From contig CM000690.1 in assembly GCA_000149225.2 (NCBI GenBank), forward strand, positions 1,178,001 to 1,242,000: 64,000 nucleotides of DNA. Direction: 5' to 3'. The notes under the pieces are model-generated. The model saw only the letters and a program-made list of their open reading frames with translations. It was not told where the DNA came from and did no database searches. Shown piece by piece: positions 8,837-17,864 of the stretch. This stretch comes from Lachancea kluyveri NRRL Y-12651 (lineage: Eukaryota; Ascomycota; Saccharomycetes; Saccharomycetales; Saccharomycetaceae). The position numbers and the translations under genes are program-made. The first letter of the stretch is position 1, and each line of letters opens with the position of its first letter.

Positions 8837-11272
8837 ATGAATAATTCGGACGAATTTAGTGACAACGAAGTTCCTCCAAAGACTCGCGACAGCTGTGATC
8901 AAAGTGTGGAACAGTCCTTGAATCTATCAAGATTTTTGGGTAGTTCGAGCAGGATTTCGAATCCTGATTTGGCTTCTACCCCTACTAAAAGTTTTATTGC
9001 TGACAGATTGAGTGATGAAGGAGAGGATTCAGAGAGTCAAGAGGAAAGTTCCAGCTTGAGGATACCACAACTTGATGTTTCTATGACTCCTTGGAGAAAG
9101 GTGCGTCCGATCTCTCCGTCGTCCTCGGATGCTACGCACTCCGCCAGGACGCAACATGCAATGAGCTTTATAGACATACCAAGTAAATTCAGTAAAGGAA
9201 TGAAAAATAAAGCTGAGCTACCAATGTTACCCTTTGATTTGTCATCACCTCTAAACTCAAGACCAACGACCCAGAATTCACTCTTCTCTAATAACAATAA
9301 CAATAATGATGATAATAATAATAATAATAATATTAATATTAACAATACTGACAACGGGAACGATAGTAATAACAATATCAGCGATGATAATAACAGCAAT
9401 AATAAGGCTACATCTGCATCTGTTTCCAATAGTAATGAAATAGAGCTTTTACAAAAACAAATTACCAACTATAGACTACAATTGAGGGTTCTTACAGAGA
9501 TTATAAGGCAGGCCAGTTACGCACAAGATGAGACAGAGAATGACAAATTGAAAGAGACCAAGTCTAGGAAATCTTTTTATAACAAAATTTTAGAGACTTT
9601 AGGAAACAATGAAAAATTGGACGAATTACAAAAGGAAAAGGTTTACCTGCAACAACATTTGGAGAATAAAAACAAGGAGTTAGTAAAATTGAAAGAAGAA
9701 CTGATCACCTGCAAAAACGATTTTGAAGAAGTACTTGAAGAAGTCAATGCTTTTTTGGATCATTCTGAAGTTATATCCCAAAATATCGACAATATGCTAC
9801 TGATGCTTTTGGAGAATATGTCCCTTTCTCCAGAGGAAAAAGACGCTCTGGATAAAGCTTGCGGTATTGGCTCCAATTTTATAGACGTAAAAATCAATGC
9901 GCTAACTTCTACGTTGGGGAAACTTTTAAGTGACATAAAAGAAATAGAAAAACTAGGTAATAGTACGGGAGTTGACAATGACACTACAATCGGTGACAGT
10001 AGGGCATTAAATTCTCAATTAGAGTTCGATATAGAGGATATCCACAGAGAGTATCATTACTTCCTACAAGCTCTCCAATCGAAACTGGAAAAGAATTCTA
10101 GTCTAGAGGCACTTATTGAGGAAAAATTGCAAAAGCAAGAATCTCTCGTAAATAAGATGCTAGAGTTGCAGCACGATGGACAGGTGCCACAGCAGTATCA
10201 GAATTCAACTGCATCCAGTGTGGATGATCTGGACAAAAGAGGCAGCCTCGAACTTTCGAAGTCTTATCAGGAGCATATTGAAAATTTGAACAATCTGATC
10301 AATCATTATAAAAGCTCTTTAGTTGATAAAGATTTTGAAATCGATGGTCTGAAAGAAAAACTGCAGCATTTGAATGATCCAGCAATGTCGACTTCGCCTT
10401 CCCAATCAGTTGAGGTTCTCAAGGCTCAACTAAGAGAGCAGGGAGAACAATTACAAGAAACTAGATCGAGTTCGGAAAAGGTGATTGAAGAACTAGAAAT
10501 TGAATTAAAGCATGTGAATGAGGTCAGGGAAAGACTCCAGCAAACAGCTGAAAAGTTGGAACGTGATCTAGATGTGGTGCATGAAGAAAACCAAAGAGTC
10601 GTAGAGAACCTGAATAGGTCGCTAAATAGGGCTGTTAGGAAATCCGGAGCCTTTGTTGGCGAAAATCAACACTTGCATGAGCAATTGGCACAACTAGAAG
10701 CGCAATGTGGCTCCTTAAAGGAACAAAATGTAAATCTCCAACAGCAGATAGTTTCCTTAAGGCGTAACTCGTCTAGCTTAAACAAGTTTGAGTCGGAGTT
10801 CGAAAGCTTTAAAAAGCATCTGTTACTGCATTTGGAAAATATCTTTAATATTTTTGACAAAATCCTACAAAAAAAATCAATTGATCAGGCCAAGACTAAG
10901 CTGAACTCCATTGAAAAGCTTGATTCCCTGAGACAGTTTAAAGCGACACAAGTAAAACTAGAATCTCTCTACGTATTCATTGAAACGGCGGTGGATTCCA
11001 TAGTAGAGGAACATGCAGTTTTGTTATTAAAGGAAAAAGGCAGGATAAAGAGAGCATCCTTATATGGCGAGAGTAGTGAAACAGATGAAGGTTTTAATCG
11101 ACATGTGCAATTGAGGATTGAGGAACTAGAGAGGAAGTGGATCGCAGAGAGAGAGCGTAGAAAACTTGACGGAAGGGCTGCTGAAGGCAGAATATCTCAA
11201 CTGGAGCAAGAAAATGAAAATCTTCATGAACAGATACGCGAGTTAACAAAACAAGCAAGTAGAGGACAGTAA
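8837..11272 (+). CDS. SPC72: Spc72, gamma-tubulin complex receptor of the spindle pole body
   Basis: 811 residues. Spc72 anchors the gamma-tubulin small complex to the cytoplasmic (outer) plaque and half-bridge of the spindle pole body, through Nud1 and Kar1. The N-terminus is acidic and low-complexity with an asparagine run (9291-9405). A CM1-like segment follows at about residues 200-225 (EIELLQKQITNYRLQLRVL), the family's gamma-tubulin complex binding element. Long predicted coiled coils run over about residues 225-660. The conserved C-terminal domain (KHLLLHLENIFNIF, QVKLESLYVFIETAVDSIVEEH, LRIEELERKWIAERERRKLD) closely matches S. cerevisiae. It is longer than the S. cerevisiae protein (622 residues), mostly in the N-terminal and coiled-coil parts. 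Its partner NUD1 is also in the window. Confidence 0.95.
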   Translation: MNNSDEFSDNEVPPKTRDSCDQSVEQSLNLSRFLGSSSRISNPDLASTPTKSFIADRLSDEGEDSESQEESSSLRIPQLDVSMTPWRKVRPISPSSSDATHSARTQHAMSFIDIPSKFSKGMKNKAELPMLPFDLSSPLNSRPTTQNSLFSNNNNNNDDNNNNNNININNTDNGNDSNNNISDDNNSNNKATSASVSNSNEIELLQKQITNYRLQLRVLTEIIRQASYAQDETENDKLKETKSRKSFYNKILETLGNNEKLDELQKEKVYLQQHLENKNKELVKLKEELITCKNDFEEVLEEVNAFLDHSEVISQNIDNMLLMLLENMSLSPEEKDALDKACGIGSNFIDVKINALTSTLGKLLSDIKEIEKLGNSTGVDNDTTIGDSRALNSQLEFDIEDIHREYHYFLQALQSKLEKNSSLEALIEEKLQKQESLVNKMLELQHDGQVPQQYQNSTASSVDDLDKRGSLELSKSYQEHIENLNNLINHYKSSLVDKDFEIDGLKEKLQHLNDPAMSTSPSQSVEVLKAQLREQGEQLQETRSSSEKVIEELEIELKHVNEVRERLQQTAEKLERDLDVVHEENQRVVENLNRSLNRAVRKSGAFVGENQHLHEQLAQLEAQCGSLKEQNVNLQQQIVSLRRNSSSLNKFESEFESFKKHLLLHLENIFNIFDKILQKKSIDQAKTKLNSIEKLDSLRQFKATQVKLESLYVFIETAVDSIVEEHAVLLLKEKGRIKRASLYGESSETDEGFNRHVQLRIEELERKWIAERERRKLDGRAAEGRISQLEQENENLHEQIRELTKQASRGQ
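9291..9405 (+). repeat. AAT/AAC asparagine-codon repeat in SPC72
   Basis: Imperfect AAT/AAC/GAT tract coding for N-rich, D/N/I-mixed low complexity in the Spc72 N-terminal region. The reverse strand is also open here, an artefact of the repeat. Confidence 0.85.
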
Positions 11273-11374
11273 CATCTTAGGTACCCTTTTGGACACATTT
11301 ATAATCATTCTTTTACTACGTAGATGACTAAATATACAAAACAAAGAAGGGAAAATGAGCTTTCTTCCTTCGGT

Positions 11375-12283
11375 TCAATCTAGTTGAACGTCACCTTCAG
11401 CGTCTCTCTTTTCCTCATTTTCCTCCTTCTCTTCATCATCGCTGGAATCTTCATCACTGGAATCGTCGCTGTCTTCGTCGCCATTTTCCTTCTTCGCATA
11501 CTCAACAGCTTCATCGAATAAATCCTTTGGAATATACTTGTGAAGACCATTAGTTTCAGAAGTAGAAACCCAACTCACTTCCAGTTCAAAGTCTTTGTCC
11601 TTGTTATCTTCGTGTGCTAGGTAAATAATTCTCGCAGCTTCTTTGACAGCTTCTCTAGGAGACAAGTCTGGCTTAGAAGTGGCCAATTTTTCCAATTCGG
11701 CCTTGGCGGATTGTCTACCTTTACCAGTAGCAGCACCTGTGTAGCCCCAGTAGGTTCCGCTAGGTTCTAGCATGTACAAATGAGCGCCGTCCTTGTCGAC
11801 ACCACCAAAGATTGCAGTGACACCAAATGGCCTGACACTATTGTACAAAGTATGCGCTTGCACATACTGTCCTACTCTGTCAGCGAAGGCGGGTACCGGG
11901 ATAGGCTGACTGTATAGCTTTTTAAAGCTGGCTGCTTCTTCACGACCTCTGTTAACCAAATGTCTACCATCGGGCATTAGACCCGAATACACACAACCGA
12001 TGTGGCGGTCCACCGTTTGGATCTTTTTGTTCTTACCTGGAACCAACAACTTAGATGTAACCAATTTTTCAACTGCAAACACAACACCGTCTCTAAACTT
12101 AATCCCTACAGAGGTAGCACCGTTTTCGACGGCCTTGACTGCATACTCAACTTGAAAGTTTCTCCCATCTGGAGAGTACACGCTGTTGGAAAGATCGTAA
12201 CCTGTACCGATAGAAGTCTATAGTGGAAGATAGAGTTAGTAAAGCAAAACAAAATTTAATTGGCCCAGTATCCAACATACCAT
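11375..12283 (-). CDS. PRE10: Pre10, alpha7 subunit of the 20S proteasome (two exons)
   Basis: 281 residues after splicing. Exon 1 is only the ATG (12281-12283); exon 2 runs 12217 down to 11375. Pre10 is one of the seven alpha-ring subunits that gate the proteasome core. Spliced, the N-terminus reads M-TSIGTGYDLSNSVYSPDGRNFQVEYA, the proteasome alpha signature; without splicing the conserved first 13 residues would lack an ATG. SGLMPDGRHLVNRGREEAASFK, RPFGVTAIFGGVDKDGAHLYMLEPSG and GRQSAKAELEKL follow as in S. cerevisiae (YOR362C, 288 residues, intronless as far as I recall). The acidic serine-rich tail (DEDSDDSSDEDSSDDEEKEE) is typical and a likely casein kinase 2 substrate. A perfect PACE element for Rpn4 lies 82 bp upstream. 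Confidence 0.96.
12218..12280 (-). other. Intron of PRE10 directly after the start codon
   Basis: 63 nt on the minus strand. The donor GTATGT is at 12280-12275, the perfect branch point TACTAAC at 12241-12235 and the acceptor TAG ends at 12218. Splicing joins ATG to ACT-TCT-ATC and restores the universally conserved alpha-subunit N-terminus in frame. Confidence 0.95.
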
Positions 12284-12364
12284 AGTTATTTTGTTTTAAT
12301 ATTTGTTTTTGTTTAGTGGTTTGTCCTGGTCGATGAAGCTTTCTAATTTAAAGGTTTCCCAATT

Positions 12365-12373
12365 TTTGCCACC
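12365..12373 (-). promoter_or_regulatory. PACE element (Rpn4 site) of PRE10
   Basis: TTTGCCACC on the plus strand, which is GGTGGCAAA on the PRE10 strand: a 9/9 match to the proteasome-associated control element bound by Rpn4. It lies 82 bp upstream of the PRE10 ATG, the usual distance for yeast proteasome genes. Confidence 0.9.
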
Positions 12374-12450
12374 GGGAAAGCCCTTCTTTTCTCGAACCGA
12401 AGGGTCTTTCATTTAGCGCAACTCAAAACTAACAGAGGAAATTTACGAAT

Positions 12451-14537
12451 ATGGTAAAGGAGAGGATCAGGGTTGTTGTTTGTGGTGATGATGGTATGCT
12501 CATTTGGCATTTTTGCTATACGTTACTTTTTTACTAACTCCTTGCACGTTTCTAGGCGTTGGAAAAACCAGTTTAATTGCTGCTTTAATTAAAGACCAAT
12601 ATATCCCTAACCTTCAGGATGTGATTCCCCCTGTTACAATACCAAGAGACTTTTCGTCAAGTCCTTACTCCCCTAAAAATACCATTTTAGTTGATACGAC
12701 CAACTTGGACCTGTCAAACTTGCACGAAGAGTTAAAAAACGCAGATGTCATCTGGTTAGTATATTCAGACCATGACTCTTACGAAAGAATAGCACTATAC
12801 TGGATGATGATGTTTAGATCATTGGGCGTCAATTTACCTGTTATCCTTTGTAGAAACAAGTGTGACGATGACATCGTTGCCGTTAAATCGAAAAAAATGA
12901 CTACGACTATGCCTGCCGTGGGTACCAGCTCCTCTGATGACGGAGATTCGATAGATACCAAGATCGAAGATGAAGAATTCATTCCCATCTTGAAAGAGTT
13001 CAAAGAAGTGGAAACTTGTATAAAAGCAAGTGCAAAGTCCAAGGTAAATGTTAACCAGGCATTTTATTTGTGTCAACGTGCCATAACCCATCCAGTCGCC
13101 CCCCTTTTTGATGCACGTATAGGCGAGCTAAAGCCATTGGCAGTTTTGGCTTTAAAAAGGGTATTTCTTTTGTGTGATAAGGATCAAGATAAGTTTTTGA
13201 ACGATGAAGAGATTATGGCCTTACAGAAAAAGTCGTTTGGTAAAAGTATAGACGTAAATGAACTAAACTTTATTAAACAAACTCTCTTAGACATGTCTAC
13301 TCCATCCCAAGAGTATGCTAATTACACCTTGTTTGTGCTGGGAAAGGGGATTACTAAAGATGGGTTTTTGGTACTAAACAAAATATACGCAGAAAAGGGC
13401 AGGCATGAGACGACATGGGGAATTTTGAGAGCGTTTCACTATACTGACTCATTATCTATTAACGATAAAGTGCTGTATCCAAAAATAGACATTCCAGACA
13501 CTGCGAGCATTGAGTTGAGCCCTGTTGGGTACAGGTTTCTGGTTGACCTTTTTCTAAGGTTTGATAAGGACAACGATGGTGGTTTGAACGAAGAAGAGTT
13601 GAACTTTTTGATGAAGAGTACACCTGGCTTGCCAAAATTATGGTCTGAAACCAGTTTCCCATTTTCTACAGTAGTTAATAACCAGGGATTCATTACGCTG
13701 CAAGGATGGCTGGCCCAGTGGAGTATGACCACGTTTCTCGATTATAAAACCACGACTGAATACTTGGTTTATTTAGGTTTTGAAAAAGATGCTAAATTAG
13801 CTTTGCAAATCACTAAATCAAGGAAAAAAAGAAGGAGGAATGGCAAGTTTTACAGGGCCTTAGTAACAGATCGGAAGGTCTTCAACTGTTTTGTTGTTGG
13901 TAAGCCTAACAGTGGCAAGAGTTCCTTGTTGGAATCTTTTTTGGGCCGTTCTTTCACAGATGTGTATTCACCAACTATCAGACCTAGAATTGCGGTCAAC
14001 AGTTTGGAATTGAAGGGCGGTAAGCAATATTATCTGATTCTACAAGAGCTGGGTGAACAGGAACCTGCAATTTTGGAAAACAGATTAAAAATGAAAGAAT
14101 GTGACGTTCTATGTCTTATATATGATTCAAGCGATCCGGAATCTTTCTCATATCTGGTTGACATTATCAGCAAATACAAACATCTCGAAGAACTTCCAGT
14201 GGTCTTTGTGGCTTTAAAAGCAGATCTTGATAAACAACAACAGAGGTGTCACATCCAGCCAGATGATTTTACGGAACAGTTATACGTTGACCATCCTTTA
14301 CACATTTCTTCAACGTGGCCTAGCTCTTTGAACGAGCTCTTCATTAAGCTAACCGAGGCAGCGCTAGAGCCAGCGAAAAACACCCCTGGCCTGGCCCCAG
14401 AGGTGGCGGAAAAGGATTTCGACTGGCAGAATGCAGTTGTTTTGGGATCGACGGTTGGGTTTGTTTCCTTATTTACGTTTACGCTCTTTAAGGTGATTAA
14501 AAATATGAAACTGGGATCATTTGGAAGACAAAAGTAA
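12451..14537 (+). CDS. GEM1: Gem1, mitochondrial Rho (Miro) GTPase (two exons)
   Basis: 674 residues after joining 12451-12493 and 12556-14537. Gem1 sits in the mitochondrial outer membrane, regulates the ER-mitochondria encounter structure and is needed for normal mitochondrial shape and inheritance. Exon 1 gives [15 protein letters not shown], and the splice falls inside the first P-loop (G12-DDGVG-K18-T19). Then come GTPase 1 with NKCD (NKxD-type), EF-hand 1 ([12 protein letters not shown], near residue 222), EF-hand 2 ([12 protein letters not shown], near 350), GTPase 2 with P-loop GKPNSGKSS (near 463), and a C-terminal anchor ([21 protein letters not shown]) with a basic tail. Domain order is complete for Miro. 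Intronless in S. cerevisiae (YAL048C, 662 residues) as far as I recall. Confidence 0.96.
12494..12555 (+). other. Intron of GEM1 inside the P-loop codon
   Basis: 62 nt. The donor GTATGC is at 12494-12499, the perfect branch point TACTAAC at 12532-12538 and the acceptor TAG ends at 12555. Phase 1: G from exon 1 plus GC from exon 2 make the glycine codon of GDDGVGKT. The branch-point-to-acceptor spacing is 17 nt, the same as in the PRE10 intron. Confidence 0.95.
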
Positions 14538-14701
14538 GTAGTATTCCAGCAACCAGACATTCAATTTGATACCAATCACGGAAAACAGTGATTTTTGTTC
14601 AACAAAAAAGAGGAGAAGAAATTTTACGAAAGCTTATATTTCGTTATATGGAATATATATGTGATTCATCGAGTCTTTGAAGACAGACGTATACACAAAA
14701 A

Positions 14702-17653
14702 CTATGTTGTATCTCTAAATAAGAAATCATAATCAAACAAATCAAACCCGTCAGTGTTCAAACTCATTCCTAGTGGAAGATTTGCCCCATCATAGTTTGT
14801 TTCATTATTAATGTTATTGGTTACATTGGGGATAGAAGCGCCTTTGTTGGCATAATCTAAGGAGTCGCTTTCTAAAGCTTGTGATATTACTGCTGCAGAT
14901 GAAAGCTTGTCCAAGTTACTAAAAGAACCAGTAGCAGTATGGCAATCTGGTGTCTCATTCTTCTGTGTCAAATCTACGTTCGTCTCCGGTTTCAAATCGA
15001 CTTTAGAAAAATTCATTGCGTACATCATGTTCTGGACTTTTCTTAATTTTTCAATGTCTAAAACAGGCAGAAAGTTGGAATCGTTTAATTTTTGCAAAAT
15101 CTCATCCCCCCTGTTGATATCGATTGCAAACCCTAGGAAAAGAGAATTTCTGACGTACTTTGGTAGCTTGAGCTTGGAAATTCTTGTCAACATAGTTATT
15201 AGCTCACCTTTTTTGATTATCTGTAAGACATAGTCAAAGAATAACAATATCTGAAAGGTGGAAAAAAATGACAGGCGTATGCTCTTAGAAGCTAAGTTAC
15301 ACAGCCTTTCTAACGCAGCTTCAAAATCCTTTTTCATGGTTGTTATGATCTCTAGTCTTTTCTCATTCATGCTGATTTCAAGTGAGGATGCAAGGTTATT
15401 ATAGAGATAGCTTTCTTGCTTCAGTTTGTGGATCAGTAAGCTTTCTGCATGTGTCATTCTTAGCGAAATCCCAAGAAGTGAGTGAAGAACTGTTGATAAG
15501 CAGAGTTGAGCAGTCGAATCAACAAGGTATTTCATGAAAGGAAAAAGCGCGGCATCGAACTCACCTTCAAAACATTTTTCAAAAATTTTTGCCAGTTCTA
15601 ATGTTTCAGTAACAAGCTTGGTAAAGTACTTTTCGTAGTATGGTAAATACTTGCTTGCAGCGTTCTTGCACTCTCCTTCAAAATATGAAAACAAAGCACT
15701 TGTGACTCTTAATAGAACCAGGCGTGAAATGGTATGGGTTTGGAAACAAGATGCACTATTGATAATTAACATATCAATGGTTTCACCAGGCTTGGAAATA
15801 TGTTGAATTGGTATTTTTTCTGCAGAAAATTCGTCTGGAATGTCGGATATTGGGTAGTTCTTGTCAATAAAATCGTGGATCCTTTCCAGCAAATCTTCAA
15901 TATGCGCTAAAGAGACATTGTGATGAAGACTGATGGTTACAGCGTCAAGTTCTGACAGTAAAAGGAATAGCTGGTAGTTTTTGAAGCACATTTTATGCAC
16001 CCTGAGGTTCAAAGGATCCTTAGTAGTCATGTCCCCAACTACTAGATTCATATAATTGTCCGGCCCCTTATTATCCACGTTTAAAAACGACACCATATGA
16101 TCTTTCATCGACTGAGGGCATTTTCCTTTTAAGCTGGATTCGTATCTGCAAACTATCACAATACAAAGCCAAAGCTTCCTTCTGTAGTTTAGAAGCCGGT
16201 GATCGACCACTGAGAAATCTTTAAACTGTTCGTATTCCGAGGGATCCCGATGCAGCCCAATATTTACAGCCAATGAAGTAACCATTCCCATAATTATATC
16301 GGTTGGCTGATCTAGATAGTAATCACCCTCCTCTGGTGCAAAAACAAAATATGCCCACAAGTACATTAAACAGCAAAGTGAATTCTCGCTGGTCCAGTTG
16401 AAGAGGTTGACACTGGAGACACAGCGCTGTGATAAAGAGATTGCTTCATCAGTAATCACGTTTTCCTTCATCAGTTTTGAGTTTATATTGGAAGTAGAAA
16501 GTTGGGGCAAGTTTGATGACTCTTCTGCTGCAAGAGCGAAATCCATTGATATATAGGAAAGTTTCAGTACAGCCAAAAGAATTGCCAGATTTTCGATTTT
16601 GCTTCTTAAGCGCCTCTTGCCCATACGCAGCTTAACTTTTTTTGAGTTTGCCGGATTCTTGGAGATCACCTCTGTTAGGCATTCCTCAAATAGCTCGATG
16701 TCCAAAAATGGGATGATGGGATAAACATATTTGTAAAAATAAATTTTGTATATCTCGATGGCCTCTACAGATGGGAGCAGCCCTTCAATTTGGTTGATCA
16801 AATCTGTTAGGATTTCGGAGTAATTTGTTTCATCAACACAAAAGTCTTCGACAAAGGTTTTATGCAACGTGTGACTAAACAAAGCGACAAAGAGTCCTGA
16901 TTTTGCTTTCTTGGGAAAAGTCCCTCCCCGAAGTATTCTTTCAGTAAACTCATAAACTCTCTCCCGCTGTCTATTGTTTTCGCATTCACCTAACATACGA
17001 TGCCTCAAGTTAAGAATATTACACTTTAATTTCGGGTGGCTTGAACCTGTGGGTAGCTCTTCGGTAGGAATGGTGTGAATTAAAGCATTCCTTGAAGCAC
17101 TTGAAAAGACGGAAGCGATAAATGTGCACAAGAAATTGTCTTGTCGTATCTGAGCTATCGCAGAAGAAGGTTTTAAATCTCGCGTCATGCAATCCTTAAT
17201 CAGGATGTGAGGGAAAGACTTATAAAAATTTATCATGATTTCATCGGGGCTAGGGACTGATTTCCCTCCATCCGAATCATTCCGTGCTGGTTTTTGATCC
17301 TGTGTATCTGAAAGTTTTATCTTCTTGTGGATATGTCCCTCAGCACTTTTATAAGGGCCATGGTTAGCAATAATCGAGAGATAGTCCATAGACTTTGACT
17401 GCCAATATTCAACTTCTTTCTTTAAACGGCCAATTGTAGCATCCTTACTCGGGTTTCGGGGTTGCGTTTGCTGTTCTATGTCATAGACACATTCAATACC
17501 GTTCTTGATACATCTAGTACAACTTGGTTTCTCTCTGTCGCATTTTGTTTTGCTCTTGCGACAAGCTTTACACACAAATGAAATTCTATTCCTTTTGCTA
17601 GAATGGCTATTCTGTTCTTCCTGCTTGTATGGGTCCGGCGTCGGCAAGTCCAT
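14702..17653 (-). CDS. OAF1: Oaf1/Pip2-type zinc-cluster activator, copy 1
   Basis: 983 residues. Oaf1 and Pip2 are Zn2Cys6 activators that, in S. cerevisiae, bind as a heterodimer to oleate response elements and switch on peroxisomal and beta-oxidation genes; Oaf1 senses the fatty acid. The binuclear cluster is CKACRKSKTKCDREKPSCTRCIKNGIEC (about residues 28-55), followed by the family's PSKDATIGRLKKEVEYWQSK linker/coiled coil. The long middle holds the fungal regulatory domain (HFYKYVYPIIPFLDIELFEE type). The tail FDLFDYDFLF is nearly identical to the Oaf1 C-terminal activation motif, so this copy looks Oaf1-like. It lies head-to-tail with copy 2, whose stop is 211 bp upstream of this start. 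Two oleate-response-like motifs lie about 110-150 bp upstream, hinting at autoregulation. Confidence 0.92.
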   Translation of the reverse strand: MDLPTPDPYKQEEQNSHSSKRNRISFVCKACRKSKTKCDREKPSCTRCIKNGIECVYDIEQQTQPRNPSKDATIGRLKKEVEYWQSKSMDYLSIIANHGPYKSAEGHIHKKIKLSDTQDQKPARNDSDGGKSVPSPDEIMINFYKSFPHILIKDCMTRDLKPSSAIAQIRQDNFLCTFIASVFSSASRNALIHTIPTEELPTGSSHPKLKCNILNLRHRMLGECENNRQRERVYEFTERILRGGTFPKKAKSGLFVALFSHTLHKTFVEDFCVDETNYSEILTDLINQIEGLLPSVEAIEIYKIYFYKYVYPIIPFLDIELFEECLTEVISKNPANSKKVKLRMGKRRLRSKIENLAILLAVLKLSYISMDFALAAEESSNLPQLSTSNINSKLMKENVITDEAISLSQRCVSSVNLFNWTSENSLCCLMYLWAYFVFAPEEGDYYLDQPTDIIMGMVTSLAVNIGLHRDPSEYEQFKDFSVVDHRLLNYRRKLWLCIVIVCRYESSLKGKCPQSMKDHMVSFLNVDNKGPDNYMNLVVGDMTTKDPLNLRVHKMCFKNYQLFLLLSELDAVTISLHHNVSLAHIEDLLERIHDFIDKNYPISDIPDEFSAEKIPIQHISKPGETIDMLIINSASCFQTHTISRLVLLRVTSALFSYFEGECKNAASKYLPYYEKYFTKLVTETLELAKIFEKCFEGEFDAALFPFMKYLVDSTAQLCLSTVLHSLLGISLRMTHAESLLIHKLKQESYLYNNLASSLEISMNEKRLEIITTMKKDFEAALERLCNLASKSIRLSFFSTFQILLFFDYVLQIIKKGELITMLTRISKLKLPKYVRNSLFLGFAIDINRGDEILQKLNDSNFLPVLDIEKLRKVQNMMYAMNFSKVDLKPETNVDLTQKNETPDCHTATGSFSNLDKLSSAAVISQALESDSLDYANKGASIPNVTNNINNETNYDGANLPLGMSLNTDGFDLFDYDFLFRDTT

Positions 17654-17762
17654 AGTTGCTAGTTTTAAGCAGATGGTTTATTACAAATCGGGTAGGAAGA
17701 GGTTAGAGCCATCACTTCATTCATTCGAGAAACAAGAGTCTTGTTTTAATTTTTGATGACAT

Positions 17763-17782
17763 CGGATTTAATGCGAGCGCCG
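17763..17782. promoter_or_regulatory. Oleate-response-element-like motif 1
   Basis: CGGATTTAATGCGAGCGCCG: fits CGG-N3-TNA-N8-CCG, the oleate response element pattern (spacer usually given as 8-12 or 9-12). It lies 110 bp upstream of the copy 1 start codon. Confidence 0.65.
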
Positions 17783-17784
17783 AG

Positions 17785-17804
17785 CGGAATTAATATGGAA
17801 ACCG
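17785..17804. promoter_or_regulatory. Oleate-response-element-like motif 2
   Basis: CGGAATTAATATGGAAACCG: a second CGG-N3-TNA-N8-CCG match with exactly the same spacer, starting 22 bp after the first. Two matches in phase in a 211-bp intergenic region are unlikely to be chance. Confidence 0.65.
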
Positions 17805-17864
17805 TAGCACGACGGCCAGTAATTGATTGTCTATTTGAATTGAGTCTTTACATACATGTATATT

